A DNA stretch of 64,000 nt. Source: Puccinia triticina (taxonomy: Eukaryota > Basidiomycota > Pucciniomycetes > Pucciniales > Pucciniaceae). The stretch covers positions 5,642,001 to 5,706,000 of the forward strand of contig NC_070558.1 in assembly GCF_026914185.1 (NCBI RefSeq). The letters run 5' to 3'. The translations under genes and the position numbers were made by a program. Positions within the stretch are counted from its first letter, which is position 1; each line of letters opens with the position of its first letter. Below the pieces are notes generated by a model. The model was not told the DNA's origin. It saw only the letters and a list, made by a program, of their open reading frames with translations, and made no database searches. Positions 32,321 to 42,035 of this stretch are shown piece by piece.

Positions 32321-34115
32321 GCAATGAGTATTGCTGAGAGAGAGTCAAGGATGTTTTTTAGGAAGGGGAACGGAAAGGGGAAAGTGAGTTTTGTTGACGG
32401 GTTGAGAGAGAAAGGCTGACTGAGTCCGCCAGATGAAGTGACTACCGGTTGAGCTTTTTGATTTGAATCATCTAGGTTTGAGTTGATGATAATTTGCGTT
32501 TGGGCAGTACACAGCTTGAGATTTCACGGAGTGTTACATGTAAGTGTCAGGGATTTGACATCGAGTTTCAACACTTTGATCCTTCTAAGAGAAGGCACGT
32601 CTTGCGGGTCAGCAGGGCCGGGATTTTGTGAGTCTTCTTTTTCCTCTTCATCTAGGTCCATTGGCTGCTGCTCCTGAGGTTGGGCTGCATGTTCATGAGT
32701 TACCAAATCTGCGCCGTTGTCAGCGCACGGAAGGATTTCATCATCCAGGATGGTTGGAAAAGGTGAGTTCAAAAAAGAGTCATAGCTAGGATTTAGCGCC
32801 GTGAGTGAAGGAAAAACGGATTCATCAAAGAGCGCATGACGTGTCTCAATGATTTTCTTGTCGTCAAGTCAAATGAGTCTGTAAGAGGAGTAGTCATTGG
32901 AGTATCCGACTAGTATTCCCTCCCACGCAATTGGATTGAACTTGCCACCCCGGAGATTCTTTGGCTTGACCATCCAAGCTTTGCATCCAAAGGGCCTGAA
33001 GAAGGAGAAGTTTGGTATTTTCTTGAACATCTACTCAACTGGTGAGATCTTGGTTTTACTGAGGGAAGCAAGGCGTTGGTTTTCAACATTGTGGTCTTGA
33101 CAGCCTCCCCCCCACCATTCCTTTGCCAGGTTGGATTGAACCATTGCGCATCCGGTCATATTGATGATTGTACAATTCGCCCTTTCTGCAACTCTGTTGT
33201 GCTGAGGAGTGTAGGGTGGAGCCACATTCTTTGAGGTATGTGGAGAGCTTTCTGTTACAGAATTCCCCACCACCGTCAGTGATCAACTTCTTGAGGGGGT
33301 GGCCGGTTTGTTTTTCAAAGAAAACCTGAAAGTCAATGATTGCCTCAGCAGCTTGTCATTTCTCTTTGAGAAGAGTTACACTGATGAAGCCCGTGTGTTG
33401 TTTGGCCAAAGTGAGAAAATACTTGGCTCCCGCATTTTTCGAGGGGGTGATTGGTCCAACCAGGTCGGTGTGAAAAACTTCAAGTGGGTTGTTGGTCTTG
33501 TCAAAGTGGCTCTTGAAGGGAAGTTTGGAGATCTTTCCTTTCATGCAGGTGTTGCAAGTTACTGTGCTTTCTAGCTTGACACCAGGAAGCACATTTTTGA
33601 TACGAGCAATACTTGCGTGACTGAGGCGATTGTGCCACATTTCAAAAGGAGTTGTCTTTCCAGAATGGGAGCAAGTAGCCAAGGTCGTGACAAGGGTTGA
33701 GACAGGACCAATGGGATGTGTGAACTCAAGCACATTGTTGACGCGTCTGCACATGAACAGTATCAAACCATTAATAGTGACTTCGTGAGCGGATCCTATT
33801 TGCTTGATTGATGCAGTGTCCTTTATGAGCTTCACCATGGAGATGAGGTTTCTTGACAGTCCTGGAACAATGAGCAAATCAGGTAGCAAAAGAGTTTTTC
33901 CAGTTGCTTGATAAATGGTGGCCGTTCCTTGTCTGACTGTGATCAACTCAGCGGTTCCTTTGCCGGTACTGATGGGAATTTGACACGTTTTGACGTCGGA
34001 GAGAAAGTCGAGGTTGTTGAACATGTGGTGTGATGCACCAGAGTCAAGTACGGGAAAAAGCTTCTGCGCGTTTGTTGCTAGACTGAAAGTGGTGCAGTTG
34101 GCAAAGGCTCACCTT

Positions 34116-34706
34116 TCATAAGTTGAGGTGGAGGGCTGAGCGGGTGTTGTGTTGTTTGCGGTAGCTTTGAGTTTTTGTATAGGCCTCCATCAATTCAACG
34201 TTTGAGATGAGCGGATCAGTGATTCCCTTCCTTTGTTCCGTGATTTTAGCTATGATGGTTCCACATATGGTTTTTTCCAGGAGATCAAAGGTGATCACAT
34301 CAAATTGGGCTAGACAAGATTCAACCTGCTACATGAAGATGGTCAGGTCCCCTTCGTAGCAAAGATAATTCCATCTGGCTATTGCTCGCTGGTTGTTGTG
34401 AGTAGTTCCTTGTCCAAACATTCGCTTGATTTTGGTCCAGAGCTCATAGCCGTTAGTGTTGGCAGTGCCTCTGATGATTACATTGTAGATTCTGTCGCAC
34501 AGCTTTTTTCCAATTATGTAGGCCAATTTGCGGAGCTGTTCTCTGATGCGGACCGTGGGGTCAGGACCGGGATTGTTTGCCAAGACAGTATCAAGTTTCT
34601 TGTGTGCAAGGTAGCCTTCCTTCTGTTTGATCCAAAGGGGGTAGTTGCTGGTTCCAAGGAGTATTGGAAGTTTGTGAAGCTCGTCCTTGGTGCTGGTAGA
34701 CACCAT
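34116..34706 (-). pseudogene. Copia gag remnant
   Basis: Starts with ATG at 34706 (MVSTSTKDELHKLPILLGTS) and has the copia gag pattern: NYPLWIKQKEGYLAHKKLD, then GYELWTKIKRMFG and ARWNYLCYEGDL. A stop follows at about 34,329 and the frame resumes to 34,116 (MITFDLLEKTICGTIIAKI), so gag is split. Gag would form the virus-like particle that houses reverse transcription. Confidence 0.75.
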
Positions 34707-34776
34707 TTATTCATTCCTGCTCTGTCAGTTGATGGTAAGAGGTTGATCCGTTTGAGCTATGTTGAGACTGTAAATT

Positions 34777-35530
34777 TGTAAGAATTGAACAACTGAGAGT
34801 TTGATTTCTTAACTAGAACAATGTTTATACAAATTGATTAAATCAGGAACAGATGTTGCTTGGCTCTTACCTGAGAGCAGGAGTGATGGCGCTGTGGGGA
34901 GCAGGAACTCTCTGCGAGAAATGAAACAAGAACACGCGAGATGTTTGATGGTAAAGAAAAAGAAAATGGAAAGTATCCGAGAATGGCAGGGCACGGTACG
35001 CGGTCGCCATGCTTATGCTGATGAGAAAAGATGAAACAATTTGATGATAACAAAGAAAATGTGAGGGAAGCGTTTGCCCAAGTGGGAGCAAGGAAACCGC
35101 AGGAGCTATTGGCTTGTCTGTACTGGGCAAGGCTAAGGTGAATGAGTCAAGAGTGCAATGATCTGAAGACAAGAAAGTATATGAGAAGAGGCGCAACTAT
35201 CATTTCACTGGAGCGGAACGCAGAGCTGCTTTTATATTCTTTGATGAGTGTCTTGTAGAGGAAAATCTTATGGTAAGAATTTGACTGGTCTGGTCAAAGC
35301 TTCCTACGCCACAAATGGGTCCGCAGAATCCATGTCAACATCCTGGTCCTGCCTAGGATGGTTACAATCACCTGTTCAAGCATTGTTGTCTAGAGGACAC
35401 GGTAACGAACTGGGTTAGTTTTGATTCCTTGCCATCTTCTGTCAACCAGAAGGCTGATTCAGGTATAGCAAAGGTTCAGTTACTTACAAGTGGTTACCAG
35501 GGTCTCACCGCAATGAGGCAAACTCTGACA
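34777..35530 (-). repeat. 5' LTR of the copia element
   Basis: 754 bp, directly repeated relative to 27695-28451, followed by the TAAGC duplication. Confidence 0.94.
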
Positions 35531-35535
35531 TAAGC

Positions 35536-36038
35536 CACAGATCACAGACAGCTGTTCAGATTTTTCTCTGTTATATTGTTTACTTAAGCCCTGTTTTTTG
35601 CACCATAATTAGAGATGGCTCATTTGCACCTGGGTACTTGCAACCTTTTTTGCCCCAATTGAGACACCCACGCCGGCGCCCACACCAGTGGAGCAGGTAT
35701 CAGCGGTACCCAGGTGGGTATTAGCGGGTACATACTTGCCTGTTAAAGCTCACCTGGGCAACATTCTGGTTGCCAAAGTCTGGCCACAGTGGTTGAGCCT
35801 GGCCTCTTTGACTAGGAAGGACCCCTGCCGGTCAAGGGGGTTGCATAGCTTTGGCAACCAGAAAAAAACCTTCCAGCTGCTGAATTTTTGCTGAGTTTAG
35901 ATAACTTATTTGACTGGAAGGAAGGCGGCAGCTGGCTCCTTATCTGCCATCATGGAACAGATTAAAGTATAATAGGATACACCAGGGAGGAATGAACCAT
36001 AATTTCTCTCTAGAAGTCTGCCAGATATGAACTGTACC
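35536..36038. other. Spacer with imperfect inverted repeat
   Basis: Contains an inverted pair GGTTGCCAAAG (near 35,769) / CTTTGGCAACC (near 35,850) and GTACCCAGGTGGGTA blocks. It may be a small non-autonomous element, but no target duplication was found. No gene. Confidence 0.35.
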
Positions 36039-37041
36039 TAGGGATGATAATCGGGCTGCTCCGCCAATGAGCCCCCCAAACCCGGCCGGGTTGGGCCCCG
36101 GCTTGGGCTGGCATTTTGGGGATTTTTCCAAAGTTGGCCCTGCCCAACAGACCCGCGCCATTAGTCGGGCCGGGGCGGGTAGCCCACCGGGCGCCCGTCG
36201 GGCCGCCCCTGTATCACCCAGGGGAACTCCAGAGAAGATATGTGATCAGGAGTTGGCGAGTTGCCAAGGTGTTTGACCTGTACAACCACCGACATCAACC
36301 TTTTTGGCGGCCACCCTCAACTCTCAACGAAATGACAGAGTCTACCAGCAAGGAAATCAACATACGGGTGACAGCCGGACAAAATTTGCGAGCCAAAAAA
36401 CCAAAGATATTGATATCCCCTGATATGCACTCAAGACTGGATTAAGGCGGCCAAGCGGGTGGCCATGTAGGGAAATTTGGTTTTTTTCCCTCCTTTTTGA
36501 TTATTTATCTATTTTTCTATTGTTATTGCATTGCCTATATAAGAGATGGTTGATTCCCCAATTCCTGGAATCCACATCCGCTGGCGGATGCTTCCTTGTG
36601 TGAGCAGATATCCGCGCTATCCGCTCAGAAAGCGGGTTCGGAGTTGTGCAGCTGAGGCTCACATAGACCCTAGGGGTGGCGCCTGTCCTGTCCTTTTGCA
36701 CACAAACGGACAGGAAAAAACACAAAACATCGGCTCCGTGCTTTCCATTTGCACGCAAACAGGCAGGACAGCCCCAACACCTCTGTCCTGTCTGTTTGCG
36801 TGCAAACAGACAGGTTGCCCCTCCCTAGGAACACATTATAACATAGTAAAAGGCAAAACTAATGTTAAAAAAAAAACTATTTTCTTTTTTTGCTGGGGCC
36901 CGACGGCGGCCTGAGTCATGTACGGGTTTGGGTTGGGCTGGCATTTGAGAGGAACTGGCCCGGCCCGACCCATCCACTAACTTCCTGGGCTGAGCCGGGC
37001 CGGCCCATGGGAGGCCCAAGCCCGCCCAATTATCATCCCTA
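36039..37041. mobile_element. hAT-type non-autonomous element (1,003 bp)
   Basis: Terminal inverted repeats TAGGGATGATAAT(C/T)GGGC. A perfect 8-bp target duplication ACTGTACC (36031-36038 and 37042-37049) is diagnostic of hAT transposition. The subterminal parts are rich in GGGCCGG/GGCCCGG blocks. The middle (36,690-36,830) has three imperfect repeats around TTTGCNNGCAAACAG. There is no transposase. Confidence 0.92.
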
Positions 37042-37324
37042 ACTGTACCTCATTGAATTGTGGATTGGCTGTGTGTTCATACTCAACTCATACCAATCTT
37101 ATCTGTATCAAATCTTGTTGGATTTGGTGATTTAAACTGGAATAATGGCTTTTTTTACTCAATGGCAAGTACACACACGGATTCTCCACTGACCTGTGTG
37201 TACCAGCCATAAATTTGAGACACCCTTGACTTGTTTACTGGGCTTAATAGCCATCAATTGAAGAAGCCCTCCATATTACTACTGGTTTAGATGGCCATCA
37301 AGTGGAGCAATTCACCACTCAATA

Positions 37325-37501
37325 GGGGGTATCAAATATGACAAAATCCACCATTATGTAATTGAAGGGTTTGAAAAAACCTGCCATTTTTAAAACATGC
37401 TGGTCCTCCTTCCACTCCATATTGGGAACCACTGGTGAGAAATTTAATTTTTGGCTAATTGACTGGTTTATAATTGTGGATTTTTCATATTTGATACCCC
37501 C
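37325..37501. mobile_element. Stowaway-like MITE (177 bp, TA duplication)
   Basis: Inverted ends GGGGGTATCAAATATG / CATATTTGATACCCCC, flanked by TA (37323-37324 and 37502-37503). Confidence 0.85.
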
Positions 37502-38219
37502 TAATGATCCTGTGTATTAGCCATGACAGTAGAAACATTTATAATTTTGCCCATAGAAAATGGAAGTCAACATGAAAAAAATAAGGGGGTTACTAAACGT
37601 ACCCAGGCATTTCCGCGTTCATACCCGGTTTTTGTGGACCCCCTTTTCCGCATTCATACCCCCTTTTCTTGACTCATTTCTATGTGACATAGATGATATC
37701 AAAAATCATGAAAATAATTATCATCCATTCAGAATTGAAGAAAAAACAACTGTTATTTAATTAATTACTAGAATTCAAGGCGGCTACGCCGCCACACTTT
37801 CAGGGGTCCAACCTTTACAGGTCCCCCTGACTCTTTTAGGAGTACAAATCACAACCCCAAAGATACGATCTCCACATCTTGGAGTTGCATTATTTTGTAG
37901 ATCTCCACTTCAAACTGTCCCCAATCATAATTGACACTCAGACTGAAGCATAAAATTTAGTTGTTCTCAGCTTCTGCTTAACTGCCCATCATCTCAATTA
38001 ACAAGTGGACCATGAAATTCACAATTTCTGTGCTATCAATCAATACCATGCCCTTAGCTAATTGGATTATTGGTGGCAGGATAATACAAATGATCCTTGT
38101 GGATGTTCCATATGAGGGAAAAACATTGTTCAAACAACTCTTGTGAATGCTATGGTTTTGGGTTTGCTTGATCTCCATCTGGGGCTCATGCTTAAGCACC
38201 TAATTAGCCCAGCAGAGAC

Positions 38220-38740
38220 TTGTGCCTCTTTGCCTTGTCTGTTTTGTGGTGCAGGATGAGGATTTGTGGTGTGCTTGCCTTTCTGAAGATTCTTTCAGAT
38301 GGAGATGGAACAAGAAATGTCAAGATGAGGGACAAATGTGTGATAAGATGTTTTTTTTTCTTGAAAGGGAGCATGCGTAAAGCTTTGGTTAGTCTGGACA
38401 TTGTGCTCGGCGTGGCTGTCGGGAGCGCGTTCATGTCCCTGCTGGACAAAGAGGAAGGAAAAACCGGGGAGGTCGCGGCAGCGGAGGGAAATAATAAGTT
38501 GGAGGTGGGCCGTCCATCCCGTTTGGAGGTCGATGAGGACTTGTCTGAGCGCAATGAGAGCTCCGCCCAATACTCTGACCTATCGTCTCTTGAGCTCCCT
38601 TTTTCATTGAGACGGGGTGTCTGGGTCAGGCGATGGCCGGCTGCTTGGCTTGGCGAGTCCAACCACGGCTTTGTGGGGGTCATGAGATTCCGCAGGTAGA
38701 TGTATTTCCAAGGCTGTCTGATCGTCGACGAGCCTGCAAG
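38220..38740. other. Coding-like GC-rich segment of unknown origin in the outer Helitron
   Basis: Open on both strands for about 480 bp (plus: MRKALVSLDIVLGVAVGSAF...; minus: SDKSSSTSKRDGRPTSNLL...). GC content is far above the surrounding AT-rich sequence, and a coding-like stretch resumes after the GC-rich repeat at 39,204. This looks like a captured host gene fragment; I do not recognise the gene or the strand. Confidence 0.3.
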
Positions 38741-39207
38741 GCTGAAACGCTGCGCTGCGCTACAAAAAAGCGGTCTTTTAGCGCAGCGCAGCGGGGAACC
38801 GCTGCGCGGTCAGCCCAAAAAGCGGTAGCGCAGCGCCAGCCCCGCTGCGCTACCGCTGCAAATAGCGGGGCCCCGCTTTTTCCCCGACCCAAAAAGCGGT
38901 AGCGCAGCGGGCGGGGCCGCTCCTTTCAGCGCTGCGCAGCGGCCACCAAAAAAGCTGCGCTTTGCGCTGCGCTGCGCTTTTTTGGCTGGCAGCGGGGGAG
39001 CGCTACGCGGCCAGCTCAAAAAGCGGTAGCGCAGCGATGGTTCCGCTGCGCTACCGCTGAAAGTAGCGGGTCTCCGCTTCTTTCCAGACCCAAAAAGCGG
39101 TAGCGCAGCGGGCAGGGCCGCTACTTTCAGCGCAGCGCAGCGGCCACCAAAGCCGCTGCGCTTCACGCTGCGCTGCGCTTTTTGAAGCGCAGCAATTTCA
39201 CCCTTGG
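38733..39207. mobile_element. GC-rich TIR element built from AGCGCAGCG repeats
   Basis: Ends CAAGGCTGAAACGCTGCGC (left) and the complement of CAAGGGTGAAATTGCTGCGC (right) are inverted. The interior is two similar units of about 220 bp made of AGCGGTAGCGCAGCG and its complement, highly palindromic. GACGAG on both sides may be part of a degenerate 8-bp duplication. No coding capacity. Confidence 0.55.
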
Positions 39208-40482
39208 ACGAGGTTCAGAGCTTGTCGACGTGGATCGGCGGCTTCAGGGGTGAGTGGCGTACATACAAACAAGGAATTGCTGTATGTAACTATGCAGCCA
39301 TCGCCTGGCAACCTTCACGCTTGTGGCTTTCTGGCCAAGCCATCCTTGGCCAAGGCAACGATGAAGTGCTCTGAAATCATGACCTCTTGATATACTAGAG
39401 GCCAATGCGGCTTCGCCGCTGCAAATCTTATTTTTACATTAATATGTTTAACACCCCGTCTAGCCAGACTTCACAGCTCACACTGTGAGCCTGGCCCATC
39501 CATCCCTCAATTCTCCCAAACTGACTTCCCATTCTCCCTTGAGACAACTCCTCTGGGTTTCCTTCTCACAGGAAGACCACCCCTGCATCCATCCACCACC
39601 ATCAAGTCCGATAAAAGTTGAGATTTACTTTGTTGGCCTCTGCATGTCTTTTAATATTTTCAGGTAAGTCTCTGTCAACTTCCTACTATCATGAACTCTC
39701 TGATCTAGGAGTACTTGTGACAATTCCATGCATCATATAAGGGCTTATGAGTACCAAATTATGTGTTGCTAGCTTAGTTTCCCTGAGGTGCTGAAATTTG
39801 TCTATTGCTACTTCACATACAGTTTGGCTGGTTTTGCATGAAATTCATGCTTGATCCCAAGTGCCATTATCATGAGTAATTTGTGTTAAATTAAACAAAA
39901 CACATAGTTATTCAACCACCAACAAAGCTGATATTTTTATGATTGACAAGCTGTTGGTTTTTATTCATTTCTATTTCTTATTTTGGTTATGGCTATGTGC
40001 TAGCTATTGATGTGCACAAATTATATAAGACAAGGAAAAGAAACAATGACATAAAACTTGAAAATCTATTCAGTCAGAATTTTTTCTTTGACCTACTTTC
40101 AATCAAAAACCACTCTGACCTTAAGAAATATCTTGTTAGACCAACCAGGCATTCAAATATGGACTCCAAACTTGGTAATCAATATTTGACTCTTAGACAC
40201 AGGATAAAAGGGTAAGTGACAGGAGACATACCATCTGAAGTTCAGGTGTTGAAATCACACAGTTGAGAATTCCTTTAAATGTCAACCATTTTTGCAGATT
40301 TTCTTCACATCTTATATTGTGCACAGTTTATTTCAGCTCAAAACATGGCAAGATACATCATAAAATGAAGTTTGAGAAGAATGTAATCTGTCAACAGGGC
40401 TGGGGAAGATCACCAGGTTTTAAAATCTTGGTTTTAGGTAGGCTGTATTAAAAAATAGAATCACCAAGTCTTTTTTACCCCA

Positions 40483-40645
40483 GTGATTGACTGGTGGTTC
40501 TACAACAGCATCTACACCAAACAGTACATGTCTACGCTCGCGTTGAATCCGCTCGGCTATCAGAACTTGGCTGTCAGTTGGGTCAAAGGGTTCGGGAGCT
40601 TGAGCTTCTCTCTGGACCATCTTTCTGCTGGGGATAATGGTCTGT
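40483..40645 (+). other. Coding-like segment, possible captured exon
   Basis: GC-richer than its surroundings and open on plus (DWWFYNSIYTKQYMSTLALN...) up to a GT dinucleotide after GGGGATAATG, and open on minus as well. It precedes the importin-beta fragment by about 100 bp, but I cannot match it to importin-beta or any other family. Confidence 0.2.
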
Positions 40646-40709
40646 TGCCGCTAGATCTATTTCTATTCCTGTTTTGTTTTCTTACTTTATTTTTCCTTGG
40701 TCAGCTCAT

Positions 40710-41031
40710 TTCCTCAATACGGCAAGTCTCAAGCATAACAATGACCGGGTAGTGCTTCAGGCGGTTGAATTCTGGTCCACTGTGTGTGATGAAGAAATCA
40801 AACTTTAAATCAAAGCTGAAGAAGGTCTTGAATACTCAGAGCCGACGGAAAGAGAGTGCCAGCACTTTGCCAAGGTTGCTCTTCCGGAAATTCTTCCAAT
40901 CTTGCTCACCCTCCTTACCCGACAGAATGACGATGCAGACGATGACAAATGGAACGTTAGCATGGCGACCGGAATCACCATGAATGTTTGCTCAGCACTT
41001 GCGTGCAAGTGCCTTCACCCCTCTCTTTAGG
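40710..41031 (+). pseudogene. KAP95: Captured fragment of importin-beta (karyopherin-95 type)
   Basis: Reads NDRVVLQAVEFWSTVCDEEI, then after one TAA stop (about 40,806), EPTERECQHFAKVALPEILP and NDDADDDKWNVSMATGITMN. This matches the HEAT-repeat region of importin-beta that precedes and includes the acidic loop (VALQGIEFWSNVCDEE and DDDDDWNPCKAAGV in animal forms). Intact importin-beta carries cargo through nuclear pores and is about 860 aa; only about 95 residues are present here, without start or end. The fragment lies inside the 39,395-53,212 Helitron and is most simply a captured exon. Confidence 0.75.
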
Positions 41032-41289
41032 AACCCTCTAAGATCTCTTGCAGGAATTGACCCCAAGTGACATGTAATTTTGTGGTGAATTTTTTCTGAA
41101 GTTATGCTGAATGTTTCTGAAGTCATTTTGGAAAGGGTTTGATATCATATTGATACCAACATCAACTTGACTGTATAAATTACTGTAACTCTTGCAAAAC
41201 ACATGTACAACCACACTGCAAAGAAACATCAATTTCTTGGCAGAAACAACAGTTTCTTCCTTCACAATATGTTGTGATTAATTGGGAGT

Positions 41290-42035
41290 TACTGGCGCGC
41301 AGCAGAAGGGGCTAAGGTCCATGCTAGGCGCCCCCCTCCACTCAACAGCTAGGTGGACTCTCATACGAACCCTGAGACCGGACACCTAGCCGAACTACAA
41401 ACCACGATACGCGCACGTACGACGAGGCGGAGTTACGCGATATGGCCCGGGACCGAGGACCGCAGACGAACCCACATGCGGACTAGAGGACCGACCGCAG
41501 AGACGCCCAAGGGCGCTCCAGGGCAGACGAGTGAGTACTTAAGCCACTGGTACGACCAGCGGCTTCCGACCCACCAGTCTCCCCCAGTCCTTCGTTCCCG
41601 TCTCAGAGCGCGTATCGCTCATCGCCGTTCCCCTTTCTTTCGACCTCCCACCCTCCCTTCAAGTAAGAGGGGAAGGGGACTAGGCCCCCTTTGTCCTTAA
41701 AGAAGAAGGGGGCCTCCATCTTAGGAGGGCCGGTGGGGCTTACATTAGGCCCTCCTCAAAGAAGCCTCCGGCTAAGCGCTCAAAGCTGTCTCGCGGAGGA
41801 CTGGCCACTCGCCGCCTGACGCGCAATGTGCGCGCAGACGCGCTGGGCAGAAAGCTATGGGAACCCCACGCTTTTGCCCAGCCTCGAGGGGCCGCCTCAC
41901 GCAGTCGACCCACACATTGGGCGACCTGGAGCTACACACGGCAATGTGACGCTCGGGTCGCCCTAGGAGGACAAGCGTAGGGAACCCCCCACGACTTGTC
42001 ACTCCGAAGAATGTACAGCTAGGCGCCGTTCTCAT
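41290..42035. repeat. GC-rich island of unknown type
   Basis: About 745 bp with much higher GC than its AT-rich flanks. It starts near GGCGCGCAGCAGAAGGGGC and ends near CAGCTAGGCGCCG, and contains GGGGGCCTCC / GGAGGGCC blocks and a pyrimidine-rich stretch at 41,575-41,665. Frames exist on both strands without recognisable domains. It may be a solo LTR or SINE-like repeat; I found no clean target duplication. Confidence 0.35.

Larger units (their letters stand above)
28452..34060 (-). pseudogene. Copia pol polyprotein remnants (protease, integrase, RT, RNase H)
   Basis: In reading order on the minus strand: the protease active site VLDSGASHHMFNN near 34,050; the GAG-pre-integrase zinc motif WHNRLSHASI ... 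CNTCMKGK near 33.6 kb; integrase start EVFHTDLVGPITP; a shifted integrase segment YTPQHNRVAERAN near 33.2 kb; the integrase/RT linker PFGCKAWMVKPKNLRGGKF near 32.95 kb; RT start around 31.0 kb (AINSTDSASWRAAEAKEVEN), RT core LIHQLDVKFVFL and YGLKQA near 30.6 kb; RT end SLNYLSILMRPDISYAVSKL at 29.2 kb; and RNase H PTVSLSSTEAKYKSLSDACK near 28.83 kb with NIADFLTKP following. The RT catalytic YVDD region is changed (FAHVENLVIV). Frameshifts, stops and inserts (about 29.41-30.18, 31.1-32.3 kb and a MITE) make it non-functional. Confidence 0.88.
27695..35530 (-). mobile_element. Ty1/copia LTR retrotransposon, full-length but degraded
   Basis: Two direct LTRs (27695-28451 and 34777-35530) begin TGTAAGAATTG and end CTCTGACA. 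They are flanked by the 5-bp duplication TAAGC (27690-27694 and 35531-35535). The element reads on the minus strand: gag at about 34.7 kb, then protease, integrase, reverse transcriptase and RNase H down to 28.45 kb, which is the copia order. The LTRs differ by only a few substitutions and small indels, so the insertion looks recent. Even so, the internal region has stops, frameshifts and at least three insertions, so it was probably already dead or has decayed quickly. Confidence 0.95.
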
